From: Bacillota bacterium
Lineage (GTDB): Bacteria > Bacillota > Clostridia > Peptostreptococcales > Anaerovoracaceae
Direction: 5' to 3'
Assembly (NCBI GenBank): GCA_017534025.1
Contig: JAFWDF010000087.1
Coordinates: 1 to 11,207, forward strand
Length of the DNA stretch: 11,207 bases
This document shows, piece by piece, positions 6,473 through 11,207 of this stretch. The stretch's first letter is position 1. The number at the start of each line of letters is the position of its first letter. The position numbers were made by a program, and so were the translations under genes. The notes below the pieces were generated by a model. That model saw only the letters and a list, made by a program, of their open reading frames with translations, did no database searches and was not told the origin of the DNA.

Positions 6473-7621
6473 TTAATAAATCACTACTGTCGAATGGGCC
6501 GGCAGGTTATTATAAATCCATCTCACCCCGGCATCTTCCGTGCGTACGCAGCCGTGCGATTTCGGATACCCTACGGCACCGCTGAGGACCGAGGAACCGT
6601 CCGGCGTATAGAGAATGGAATGGAATGCATAACCGCTGCCAGGGTAGAACCGGGTCACGTATTTAACCTGGTACTCGTCTGTAATCCAGCCGGTCTGCTT
6701 GTACGTCGTATAAGTGACGCCGGTCGGCGTCGGTGTATCCGGCGCGCCCGTGGCGCAGCGCCAGGTGTGAATCAGTTCCCAGCTTCCTCTGGAGCCGGAG
6801 AAAACATTGACCTTCTGCGTGGCCAGATTGACCCAGACCAGATAACCGGTTTCGCTGGAGTAGCCGCCTTCATTGATAAAAGCGGACTTTACTGCATCGG
6901 AATAATCCACATCATAGGAAGAGGAATAGCTGCCCTTGAATACACAGCTTACCTCCGAGGCGGACGAGGCGTTCCGGATGGCTTCTTCGTTCTGTTTGCG
7001 GATATAATAGGCTCTGGAATAATTATGAACCGTGACATTGGCCTCATTATACAGCCGTTCGGTGTGGCCGGTTGCCGGATCGGTGTAGGACAGCATCAGC
7101 CCGATGGTATGTTCCAGCGGCATGTCTTCGCTGTACTCGATTGCGGCGCCGGCAGATAGTTCGGAGGCTTCATGCAGGACGGCATAGCCGCCGGCGTTGC
7201 CTTCCATCGCCGCGCCATCATAGAACCAGTCCACGGAGCACAGCAGAGAATCGCTGATATTGGTAATTTCCGCCGTGGCCCACAGATCTTCGCCCGCGCT
7301 GACTTCCGGGGCGTGGATAACCACAGATGCACCCAGCAGGGAATGCAGCGGACGGGACGGTTCCTCCGAAGAAGCGGAACGGTCGCTGCCGGCCGCGCCG
7401 GCCGGTAAAGGCGGCTCCGCAGGATCACCGGCTTCCATGGCGGAAACCGATGGGGAAAACAGCATCTGCAGCGCGGATACCGGGTCGGCAGGCGGCTGCC
7501 GCAGGAAAGCGGACGAACCCGTTGCCTGAGCCGGGTGATATATACTATAGCCGAACACAAGTCCGGTTCCGATGGCAATGACAGCGATCACGGTGATGAG
7601 ATTCCGTCTGGAGCGCTTCAT
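6473..7621 (-). CDS. L,D-transpeptidase (YkuD domain), membrane anchored
   Basis: YkuD enzymes form 3-3 cross-links in peptidoglycan or attach proteins to it, acting outside the membrane. The 382-residue protein has a basic start and one membrane segment (about 8-25), then a low-complexity Pro/Ala/Ser linker. A probable beta-sandwich, Ig-like region lies around 105-210, containing SLLCSVDWFYDG and TVHNYS. The YkuD domain runs from about 258 to 382. The catalytic signature SHGCVR places Cys358 next to His356, and an upstream His334 sits in FHSILYTPDG, as is usual in the family. ATG 7621 has AAGGAG 8 nt upstream. The gene converges on the protease gene and seems monocistronic. The middle domain could bind cell-wall material, but this cannot be shown here. 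Assignment to the ykuD/ldt family is secure; the exact reaction is not. Confidence 0.93.
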   Translation of the reverse strand: MKRSRRNLITVIAVIAIGTGLVFGYSIYHPAQATGSSAFLRQPPADPVSALQMLFSPSVSAMEAGDPAEPPLPAGAAGSDRSASSEEPSRPLHSLLGASVVIHAPEVSAGEDLWATAEITNISDSLLCSVDWFYDGAAMEGNAGGYAVLHEASELSAGAAIEYSEDMPLEHTIGLMLSYTDPATGHTERLYNEANVTVHNYSRAYYIRKQNEEAIRNASSASEVSCVFKGSYSSSYDVDYSDAVKSAFINEGGYSSETGYLVWVNLATQKVNVFSGSRGSWELIHTWRCATGAPDTPTPTGVTYTTYKQTGWITDEYQVKYVTRFYPGSGYAFHSILYTPDGSSVLSGAVGYPKSHGCVRTEDAGVRWIYNNLPAHSTVVIY

Positions 7622-7718
7622 ATAATCATCTCCTTAAAAGCAGGCAGGGAAACCGCCGTTCGGGCGGCATGACAATCGTTGGGAAAACCTGAATAAAGCC
7701 CCTGTCTTGCGTAAAGTC

Positions 7719-7727
7719 ATTGTATCA
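7719..7727 (-). promoter_or_regulatory. Probable extended -10 promoter of the L,D-transpeptidase gene
   Basis: On the minus strand the sequence reads TGATACAAT, an extended -10 element with one mismatch in the hexamer, about 95 nt before the start codon. No clear -35 box. The remainder of 7622-7936 holds only this and the divergent lipoprotein promoter. Confidence 0.5.
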
Positions 7728-7859
7728 CAGATCCCAACCGGCATTTCTTACATTTGCATAACAATAGTGGGGATCGTACTGCTGCAGGAAAGATCGGGCG
7801 GTAAGCAGGGAAACCGTCCGACCTGTGGCGCCGGTTCATCCCGCGCGGGTATATTTTCC

Positions 7860-7888
7860 TTGAAAGAAATGGCGGCAGCATGTAAAAT
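7860..7888 (+). promoter_or_regulatory. Sigma-A-type promoter of the lipoprotein gene
   Basis: TTGAAA (7860-7865) and TAAAAT (7883-7888) are separated by exactly 17 nt; each differs from consensus at one position. The start codon at 7937 follows about 40 nt after the expected transcription start. Confidence 0.7.
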
Positions 7889-7936
7889 ATTTGCATAGGT
7901 ATCATTCCGGTAATTTTGTGATTGGAGGGGAATATT

Positions 7937-8326
7937 TTGAGAAAGAAATCCTTAGCACTTGTTATTTTAATGGTTCTGAGTGTCCTTCTGCTGAGCGCCT
8001 GCGGCGGATCGGCTGTTTCCGACAGTCCTTATGTCGGCAAATGGGTAGGTACCACCGCGGAATATGCCGGCATGGAATGGGACGTTGCATCCCTTCTGGG
8101 AGAATTCACGATTGATTTGGAGAGCGGCGGCAAGGCGGTGCTCACCGTACAGGGTGATACTACGAACGGCAAATGGAGCGAAAGCGATGCCGGGGTAGTG
8201 ATTGATGAAGGCTCGGACAATGAAGTGACCCTGACAGCAGGCGATGACGGCAGACTGTCCGTAGAAATGGAAGGCATGGTCATCTACTTCGAAAAGGAAG
8301 GCGCTGACGCCGGCGATTCGGAATAA
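7937..8326 (+). CDS. Small secreted lipoprotein of unknown function
   Basis: The 129-residue product begins MRKKSLALVILMVLSVLLLS and has a lipobox LSAC with Cys22 as the lipidation site. It should be anchored to the outer face of the membrane after signal peptidase II cleavage. The mature part starts YVGKWVGTTAEY and is acidic, with alternating strands (FTIDLESGGKAVLTVQGDT, GDDGRLSVEMEGMVIYFEK). This suggests a small beta-barrel of the type seen in many Clostridia lipoproteins with a GxW start, but I cannot name a family. The start is TTG 7937, with GGAGGGG 6 nt upstream; no ATG gives a complete signal peptide. It has its own promoter and terminator, so it is a single-gene unit. Confidence 0.88.
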   Translation: MRKKSLALVILMVLSVLLLSACGGSAVSDSPYVGKWVGTTAEYAGMEWDVASLLGEFTIDLESGGKAVLTVQGDTTNGKWSESDAGVVIDEGSDNEVTLTAGDDGRLSVEMEGMVIYFEKEGADAGDSE

Positions 8327-8398
8327 GAGTTCCGTCTCCGTCCGGAATGGGAGGGAACAGGCGAATCTGTTTCCGGTGAATAATAAATAGTAATGATT

Positions 8399-8436
8399 GA
8401 ACCGGCGGTTCCGGCAGGAACAGCCGGTTCTTTTTT
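8399..8436 (+). terminator. Terminator of the lipoprotein gene
   Basis: gaaccggc (8399-8406) pairs with gccggttc (8423-8430). A second stem gttcc-ggca-ggaac lies inside, and six T residues follow. Confidence 0.88.
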
Positions 8437-8447
8437 CCGGGGAAAAA

Positions 8448-8456
8448 TGATATAAT
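8448..8456 (+). promoter_or_regulatory. Extended -10 promoter upstream of hicA
   Basis: TGATATAAT matches the extended -10 consensus and lies directly after the lipoprotein terminator. If used, it gives a hicA leader of about 180 nt. That leader (8463-8644) holds a small hairpin around ccttcgaagg (8528-8537) and no gene I can support. A TACAAT at 8626-8631 overlaps the hicA ribosome site and cannot be a useful promoter. No -35 box. Confidence 0.45.
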
Positions 8457-8644
8457 ATAAAAGCCTTCCTAAAAAGAAACGTACAGAGATTTCAGATCAT
8501 AACTTTGAGCATACTATGAAACCCCGACCTTCGAAGGGGGTGTGCCGCTAAAAGGCTCTTCAAAAAGCAGGGATGCTTGCCTGTTGGATTGATATGGCAC
8601 AGGAAGTTGAAAAGTTTATTCATTTTACAATGGAGGGAATTCCT

Positions 8645-8839
8645 GTGCGTTATCGAGATGTAGATAAGATCCTGCGCAAAGCAGGATGGTATGAAGTGCG
8701 TCAGAAAGGTTCTCATCATCAATATGCCTGTGAAGGGAAAAGTACCGTTGTAACTGTCCCTGAGCATGGCGGAAGAGACATTTCCAAAGGCGTTCTTCGC
8801 AGCATTGAGGAAGGAACCGGGCTATCTCTTCGGCGATAG
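8645..8839 (+). CDS. hicA: HicA family toxin (mRNA interferase)
   Basis: HicA toxins are small double-stranded-RNA-binding-fold ribonucleases that cleave mRNA and stop growth unless bound by HicB. The 64-residue product has the full family pattern: RYRDVDKILRKAGWYEVRQ, then KGSHHQY with the catalytic His24 after Gly22, then VTVPEHGGRDISKGVLRSI. The start is GTG 8645, with GGAGGG 7 nt upstream. This gives the normal length of about 60 residues. A longer reading from ATG 8573 would add 24 residues without a proper ribosome site. The stop codon lies inside its own terminator stem. The antitoxin gene hicB lies 7 bp downstream but in the opposite, convergent orientation; HicA and HicB genes usually share one operon and one strand. 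The His motif is intact, so the toxin looks active. Confidence 0.92.
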   Translation: MRYRDVDKILRKAGWYEVRQKGSHHQYACEGKSTVVTVPEHGGRDISKGVLRSIEEGTGLSLRR

Positions 8840-8848
8840 CCCTTTTTT
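8819..8848 (+). terminator. hicA terminator overlapping its stop codon
   Basis: gggctatc (8819-8826) and gatagccc (8835-8842) form an 8-bp stem with an 8-nt loop, followed by six T residues. The TAG stop of hicA (8837-8839) lies in the right arm, and the T run reaches the hicB stop codon. On the minus strand no T run follows the stem, so hicB itself has no clear terminator here. Confidence 0.85.
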
Positions 8849-9254
8849 ATTTTCTGTCGGGAATGCCAAGTTTTTCGCAGAGCGCCTCCGTTAGAACGGA
8901 TGAGAAGTTAATGTTGTTCTGCTGTGCCAGAGCATTAAGCCATGCCGGGATGGTTAAGGTTTTCTTTACATAAACTTCTTTTACTTTTGACCGATGATAG
9001 GGAATCCATACATTCACCAGGATGATTTGCCGGTTTTCAGTTGGTTTATATTGTCCGGGCTGTGGCGGAGTGACAGATCGGTCCAGGTAATCACATAACG
9101 TGAGACATAACAAATCCTGGGCATTTTCTATGAATTCTTCAGGATCCGGACCGGAACAGGTCATTGTTCCCGGAAAATCAGGAAAAGAGATATTTATCAG
9201 ATCGGGTTCTTCATATTCTATTACAGCAGGATACGTATAATTATCTTTAAACAT
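8847..9254 (-). CDS. hicB: HicB family antitoxin
   Basis: HicB binds HicA and, through a DNA-binding tail, represses its own promoter. The 135-residue product has the HicB partial RNase H-like fold at the N-terminus (YTYPAVIEYEEPDLINISFPDFPGTMTC, then PEEFIENAQDLL). Its C-terminal region, KVKEVYVKKTLTIPAWLNALA then NNINFSSVLTEALCEKLGI, is the ribbon-helix-helix type found in many HicB proteins. ATG 9254 gives the normal family start. The frame is open up to 9422, but the promoter at 9325-9352 rules out starts beyond about 9318. The only ribosome site, AAGGAG at 9300-9295, lies 40 nt upstream behind a hairpin; a rare ATA start at 9284 is the alternative. It converges on hicA and has its own promoter, an unusual layout. 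Base composition is more AT-rich than in flanking genes, hinting at transfer. Confidence 0.92.
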   Translation of the reverse strand: MFKDNYTYPAVIEYEEPDLINISFPDFPGTMTCSGPDPEEFIENAQDLLCLTLCDYLDRSVTPPQPGQYKPTENRQIILVNVWIPYHRSKVKEVYVKKTLTIPAWLNALAQQNNINFSSVLTEALCEKLGIPDRK

Positions 9255-9300
9255 AATTCTGTATGGCACGAATGAAATAACTATTGCGTGCCGTCTCCTT
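9255..9300 (-). promoter_or_regulatory. hicB leader hairpin between ribosome site and start codon
   Basis: On the minus strand AAGGAG (9300-9295) is followed after 2 nt by ggcacg (9292-9287), which pairs with cgtgcc (9270-9265). An inner aat/att extension adds a single bulge. The ATG follows 10 nt later. With the hairpin closed, the ribosome site and the ATG are effectively about 12 nt apart; with it open they are 40 nt apart. No ATG, GTG or TTG lies at normal distance from the ribosome site. This suggests structure-dependent translation of hicB, but it is an inference from sequence only. Confidence 0.5.
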
Positions 9301-9324
9301 TCGTTTATTATTAATACCAATGCC

Positions 9325-9352
9325 ATTATAACACGTATTGAACACGTGTCAA
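9325..9352 (-). promoter_or_regulatory. Strong promoter of hicB
   Basis: On the minus strand TTGACA (9352-9347) and TATAAT (9330-9325) are both perfect consensus hexamers, separated by 16 nt. The -10 is extended (TGTTATAAT). The spacer contains acgtgtt twice. The start codon lies about 65 nt after the expected transcription start. Confidence 0.85.
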
Positions 9353-9375
9353 TAAATAATGAAAAAGTATTGACA
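9336..9375. promoter_or_regulatory. Palindromic half-sites spanning divergent promoters, probable HicB operator
   Basis: TATTGA (9336-9341) and TCAATA (9349-9354) form an inverted repeat with a 7-nt spacer. TGTCAATA (9347-9354) and TATTGACA (9368-9375) form a perfect 8-bp inverted repeat with a 13-nt spacer. The shared arms are the -35 regions of two opposite promoters. Autoregulation by HicB with its ribbon-helix-helix tail would fit; the binding protein is inferred. Confidence 0.5.
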
Positions 9376-9398
9376 TTAATGAAGATGCTTGATAAAGT
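9370..9398 (+). promoter_or_regulatory. Promoter divergent from hicB
   Basis: TTGACA (9370-9375) is a perfect -35 box and TAAAGT (9393-9398) follows after exactly 17 nt, with four matches to TATAAT. It points right, toward the long-stem terminator at 9438-9510 and the gene at 9677. Confidence 0.55.
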
Positions 9399-9404
9399 AA
9401 TGCT

Positions 9405-9510
9405 TGCCCAATCGGGCAGCATGAATAATTGAATTTGAAACTGGTATTTGTAAAAGGACTGACTCAGGGGCGTACTATGCCCTGAGCCAGCCGCAAATAC
9501 CAGTTTTTTT
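9405..9510 (+). ncRNA. Candidate small RNA or attenuated leader ending in a long-stem terminator
   Basis: From the expected start of the divergent promoter (about 9405) to the T run at 9504-9510 a transcript of about 105 nt would be made. It holds a small hairpin near 9410-9420 (tgct-gccc-aatc-gggc-agca with one bulge) and then a 13-bp perfect stem, aaactggtatttg (9438-9450) with caaataccagttt (9494-9506). Inside is a second stem ctcaggg (9463-9469) / ccctgag (9480-9486), and the outer stem runs into seven T residues. No coding frame of note. It may be a free small RNA beside the toxin-antitoxin pair, or a leader that attenuates the gene at 9677. I do not recognise a known RNA family. Confidence 0.45.
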
Positions 9511-9530
9511 GTACCTTGAAAACTTCATAC
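9511..9530 (+). promoter_or_regulatory. boxA / rRNA-spacer-like sequence
   Basis: gtaccttgaaaact (9511-9524) followed by tcata closely resembles the conserved sequence in the 16S-23S spacer of Firmicutes (of the form TGTnCnTTGAAAACT), which includes the boxA antitermination motif. No rRNA gene is near. It lies right after a terminator and before a folded leader, so a role in antitermination is conceivable; chance or an rRNA spacer remnant is equally open. Confidence 0.35.
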
Positions 9531-9544
9531 CGTCCCTCTGCTGA

Positions 9545-9628
9545 GGAGAAAGCACTCCTGCCCGGGGAAGCACTTGCCGGGACCCGCCTGCGGAAAGGCG
9601 GCGAGCGTGCCGGGGGCAGGCAGGGGGA
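9545..9628 (+). other. GC-rich folded leader before the 211-residue gene
   Basis: Nested stems can be drawn: cctgccc (9557-9563) with gggcagg (9614-9620), gcac (9570-9573) with gtgc (9607-9610), and ccgcct (9584-9589) with aggcgg (9596-9601). A small aggag/ctcct hairpin precedes them. It is much more GC-rich than the sequence on either side. No SRP, RNase P or tmRNA signature was seen. Confidence 0.4.
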
Positions 9629-9676
9629 GGAAGATCAGATTTATTACAGAATTCAGTTATCATGGGAGGTTATATT

Positions 9677-10312
9677 ATGGTTTTAAAAGAATCCTTCAGA
9701 ATGCAGAATTATCTCACCGAACTGACGCAGCAGGCGATGCTTTTCCTGTCCGAACCGGAGCATGTGATGATGACGAAAAAGGTGCATCTGTACAGCCAGG
9801 GAAGGCCGGATAAGGAAGATGCCGTGACCGTTGTCCGGGAAAGTGAGATGGACGCCGGGAAGGTGATCGATCTGTTAATGGATCTGCTTGCGGAGAAGGA
9901 AAAGCTTGCCCTGGCGATTAACCGGGCGAAGACTTCTGCGCCGCGGGACATGGACGCTTCCCTGGCAGCCAATAAGACCCGGCAGGAAGTGATCCGCCGG
10001 TTTATGGTGCTGGCCCGGTTGAAAGCTTCGGAGTCTGAGTCGTTCGGCAAAGATTATTACATGACGCCGGCAGGGACGCAGGACACATATATGTACCCTG
10101 TAAAAACGATTCAGACAATTGATTTTGACAGGAACAAGGTAAAGGGCATCATTAAACGGCTTCAGAAGGAATCGGATGCGGTTTCTTCGGAAATCGATCT
10201 GATGAATCTGACTCTCGAGGTCGATTATGAGCCGAAATATGAGCCCGGGGAACCCCTTGAGGATGTTTATGAGAAATTCTGTGCCGATGCGGATTCTTCC
10301 GGTCTGCAGTGA
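9677..10312 (+). CDS. Unrecognised 211-residue cytoplasmic protein
   Basis: I do not recognise a family. The protein is hydrophilic with no signal peptide or membrane segment. A first half of probable helices contains DAGKVIDLLMDLLAEKEKLA and the basic TRQEVIRRFMVLARLKA. A short Tyr/Thr-rich middle follows (KDYYMTPAGTQDTYMYPVKT), then a second helical, coiled-coil-like segment, RNKVKGIIKRLQKESDAVSS, and an acidic tail, EPKYEPGEPLEDVYEKF. The layout suggests a helical hairpin or oligomeric protein. ATG 9677 has GGGAGG 7 nt upstream; the in-frame ATG at 9662 lies before that site and has none of its own. Codon use looks like that of the flanking housekeeping genes, so the gene is probably expressed. 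It is preceded by a folded leader and possible attenuator, and followed by a 12-bp hairpin without a T run. Confidence 0.75.
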   Translation: MVLKESFRMQNYLTELTQQAMLFLSEPEHVMMTKKVHLYSQGRPDKEDAVTVVRESEMDAGKVIDLLMDLLAEKEKLALAINRAKTSAPRDMDASLAANKTRQEVIRRFMVLARLKASESESFGKDYYMTPAGTQDTYMYPVKTIQTIDFDRNKVKGIIKRLQKESDAVSSEIDLMNLTLEVDYEPKYEPGEPLEDVYEKFCADADSSGLQ

Positions 10313-10324
10313 CAGCAGAAGATG

Positions 10325-10365
10325 CCGGGCCGCCGGTTATGACAGCCGGCTGTCCGGCGGTTCGG
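10325..10365 (+). other. Strong hairpin after the 211-residue gene
   Basis: ccgggccgccgg (10325-10336) pairs over 12 bp, with two G-T pairs, with ccggcggttcgg (10354-10365). The loop contains the palindrome cagccggctg. No T run follows, so it is not a standard intrinsic terminator; it may protect the mRNA end or act with Rho. Confidence 0.5.
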
Positions 10366-10851
10366 AACGGCATTCAGAATACGCTTTCCGGTGAATTGCC
10401 GGATGAAGGATCATGACCTGCTGTCCGCCGCTTCCGGTGCATCGAAGTGTGGAATGCACAGCGTGCGGCAGCTATATTGCGCAGATCCGCAGCAGCGGAT
10501 CTCAGACAGATGTTTTATTAAACATCAATATGATTCAGAGAGGATAGCATTGCTATGGAAAACGATTCATTATGCGATCGGTTCGTTTGCTCCAGTGATC
10601 GTCTCTGCGTTCATCGTATCGTTCTTAATACGCCAGACCGCCGGGCAGCGTTTCCGGAAAAGAACCCCGGAATGTCCGGTTCGAATCATCAGCATGATTC
10701 AGTATTTCCGGAGGAATTCTGAACGGGAACCGTTTTCAGTATTCTGTAGGAAATGTTTTAATAGGCGGCAGCGGTCATGGTCTTTCATGCGGCAATTCGT
10801 CAGATTCTATTATTCGGAAATACTATTTCTTTGGACGTCAGGAGGTAATCT
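10366..10851. other. Gene-poor stretch with three hairpins and weak frames
   Basis: No gene is supported here with confidence. Three compact hairpins lie close together: gtgcat/atgcac (10437-10459), agatccgc-agca-gcggatct (10483-10502) and gatgttt-tatt-aaacatc (10509-10526). A 55-codon frame from ATG 10555 to 10722 has a weak GAGAGGA site upstream but no recognisable content. A GTG-started frame at 10391-10855 ends with an ATGA overlap on the next gene but has no ribosome site. The strong AGGAGG at 10840-10845 belongs to the gene at 10852. The stretch could be a decayed gene or a structured leader of the downstream gene. Confidence 0.4.
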
Positions 10852-11207
10852 ATGAGACAGAACAGGAGGAGCAGGGAGAAATCCTATCCGGAGAATGTTT
10901 TCAGAGACATCGGGATTACGGATGAGCCGGATTATCCGATGCAATGTCATTTCAGGGCTCTTATATCCCCCCGGGGAGGCTGTCTCAGCAGAGACCGCTG
11001 TCGCATTCTGGTTATGTATTATGAACGGGGATACAGCACGGCAGAAATTGCAGCCGCTTTCGGAACGACGGAGAACCGGATCCGCCGGGAGTTGTCCAGG
11101 ATCCGCCATATCCTGAAAAAGAATAAACTCAGTATTTATTACGGGTACAGATATAAAAGGTTTTCGAAACCGGGCAGTGTCCGGAATGATTTCCCATGGA
11201 GTTATGA
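10852..11207 (+). CDS. Sigma-70 region 4-like helix-turn-helix protein, cut by the window edge
   Basis: At least 118 codons are open to the last base, so the 3' end is missing. ATG 10852 has AGGAGG 6 nt upstream, a very good site. Residues 48-90 read as a sigma region 4 / helix-turn-helix: RCRILVMYYERGYSTAEIAAA, then FGTTENRIRRELSRIRHILKK. The pattern has a helix ending in an aromatic-rich turn, the S-TAEIA first DNA helix and an Arg-rich recognition helix. No sigma region 2 precedes it, so it is not a complete sigma factor. It is probably a small transcriptional regulator of the sigma-like or ECF-derived kind, as found in Firmicutes accessory regions. The first 45 residues and the basic/aromatic tail (SIYYGYRYKRF) are unassigned. 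The DNA-binding role is inferred from the motif; targets are unknown. Confidence 0.7.
   Translation, partial: MRQNRRSREKSYPENVFRDIGITDEPDYPMQCHFRALISPRGGCLSRDRCRILVMYYERGYSTAEIAAAFGTTENRIRRELSRIRHILKKNKLSIYYGYRYKRFSKPGSVRNDFPWSY

Noticed and set aside
6464..7159. A 231-residue plus-strand frame opposite the L,D-transpeptidase
   Set aside because: Overlaps the catalytic domain of a securely identified minus-strand gene.
7707..7898. A 63-residue plus-strand frame between the transpeptidase and lipoprotein genes
   Set aside because: TTG start without a ribosome site, and it crosses the two divergent promoters.
8573..8644. Longer HicA start giving 88 residues
   Set aside because: No proper ribosome site at 8573, while GTG 8645 has GGAGGG at good spacing and gives the family length.
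9438..9510. Possible miniature inverted-repeat transposon
   Set aside because: The 13-bp inverted arms run straight into a T run and no flanking target duplication is visible; a terminator explains it better.
10391..10855. A 154-residue GTG-started frame ending in an ATGA overlap with the sigma-like gene
   Set aside because: No ribosome site, Cys/Arg/His-rich composition and it crosses three hairpins. The overlap is suggestive but not enough.

Overview
The window looks like part of a Firmicutes (Clostridia, probably Lachnospiraceae-like) chromosome. The basis is strong AAGGAGG-type ribosome sites, extended -10 promoters, a HrcA/CIRCE-type operator, a short SLLLSAC-type lipobox and moderately GC-rich coding sequence. 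No phage, plasmid or transposase gene is visible. The genus is an inference and cannot be fixed from this sequence alone.

Layout from left to right. Positions 1-262 hold a 125-bp tandem repeat built of palindromic arms. Positions 306-1057 (minus) hold tcdA, the tRNA ct6A37 dehydratase, split by a one-base frameshift. The 635-bp gap before lon (1058-1692) has a second nested hairpin whose inner stem resembles the first repeat with compensatory changes, then an orphan terminator, a CIRCE-type operator and a GC-rich repeated leader. Next come lon (1693-3993) with a terminator, and a membrane-anchored M48-like zinc protease (4205-6307). The protease converges through a bidirectional terminator on an L,D-transpeptidase (6473-7621, minus). 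A small lipoprotein (7937-8326) follows.

Positions 8448-9400 carry a more AT-rich HicA/HicB toxin-antitoxin pair. The two genes converge, each with its own promoter region, instead of forming the usual operon. HicB has a near-consensus promoter with palindromic half-sites and a ribosome site about 40 nt from the start codon, separated by a hairpin. Divergent to hicB, a promoter is followed about 110 nt later by a long-stem terminator. This makes either a small RNA or an attenuated leader. It is followed by an rRNA-spacer/boxA-like sequence, a GC-rich folded leader and an unrecognised 211-aa protein (9677-10312). A 540-bp stretch rich in hairpins then leads to a partial sigma-region-4-like DNA-binding protein that runs off the right edge.

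Functionally, the left and middle parts are ordinary housekeeping: tRNA modification, heat-shock proteolysis, membrane proteolysis and cell-wall cross-linking. The parts that look least explained are the two hairpin-repeat loci, the rearranged hic module with its divergent leader, and the 9.4-11.2 kb segment.
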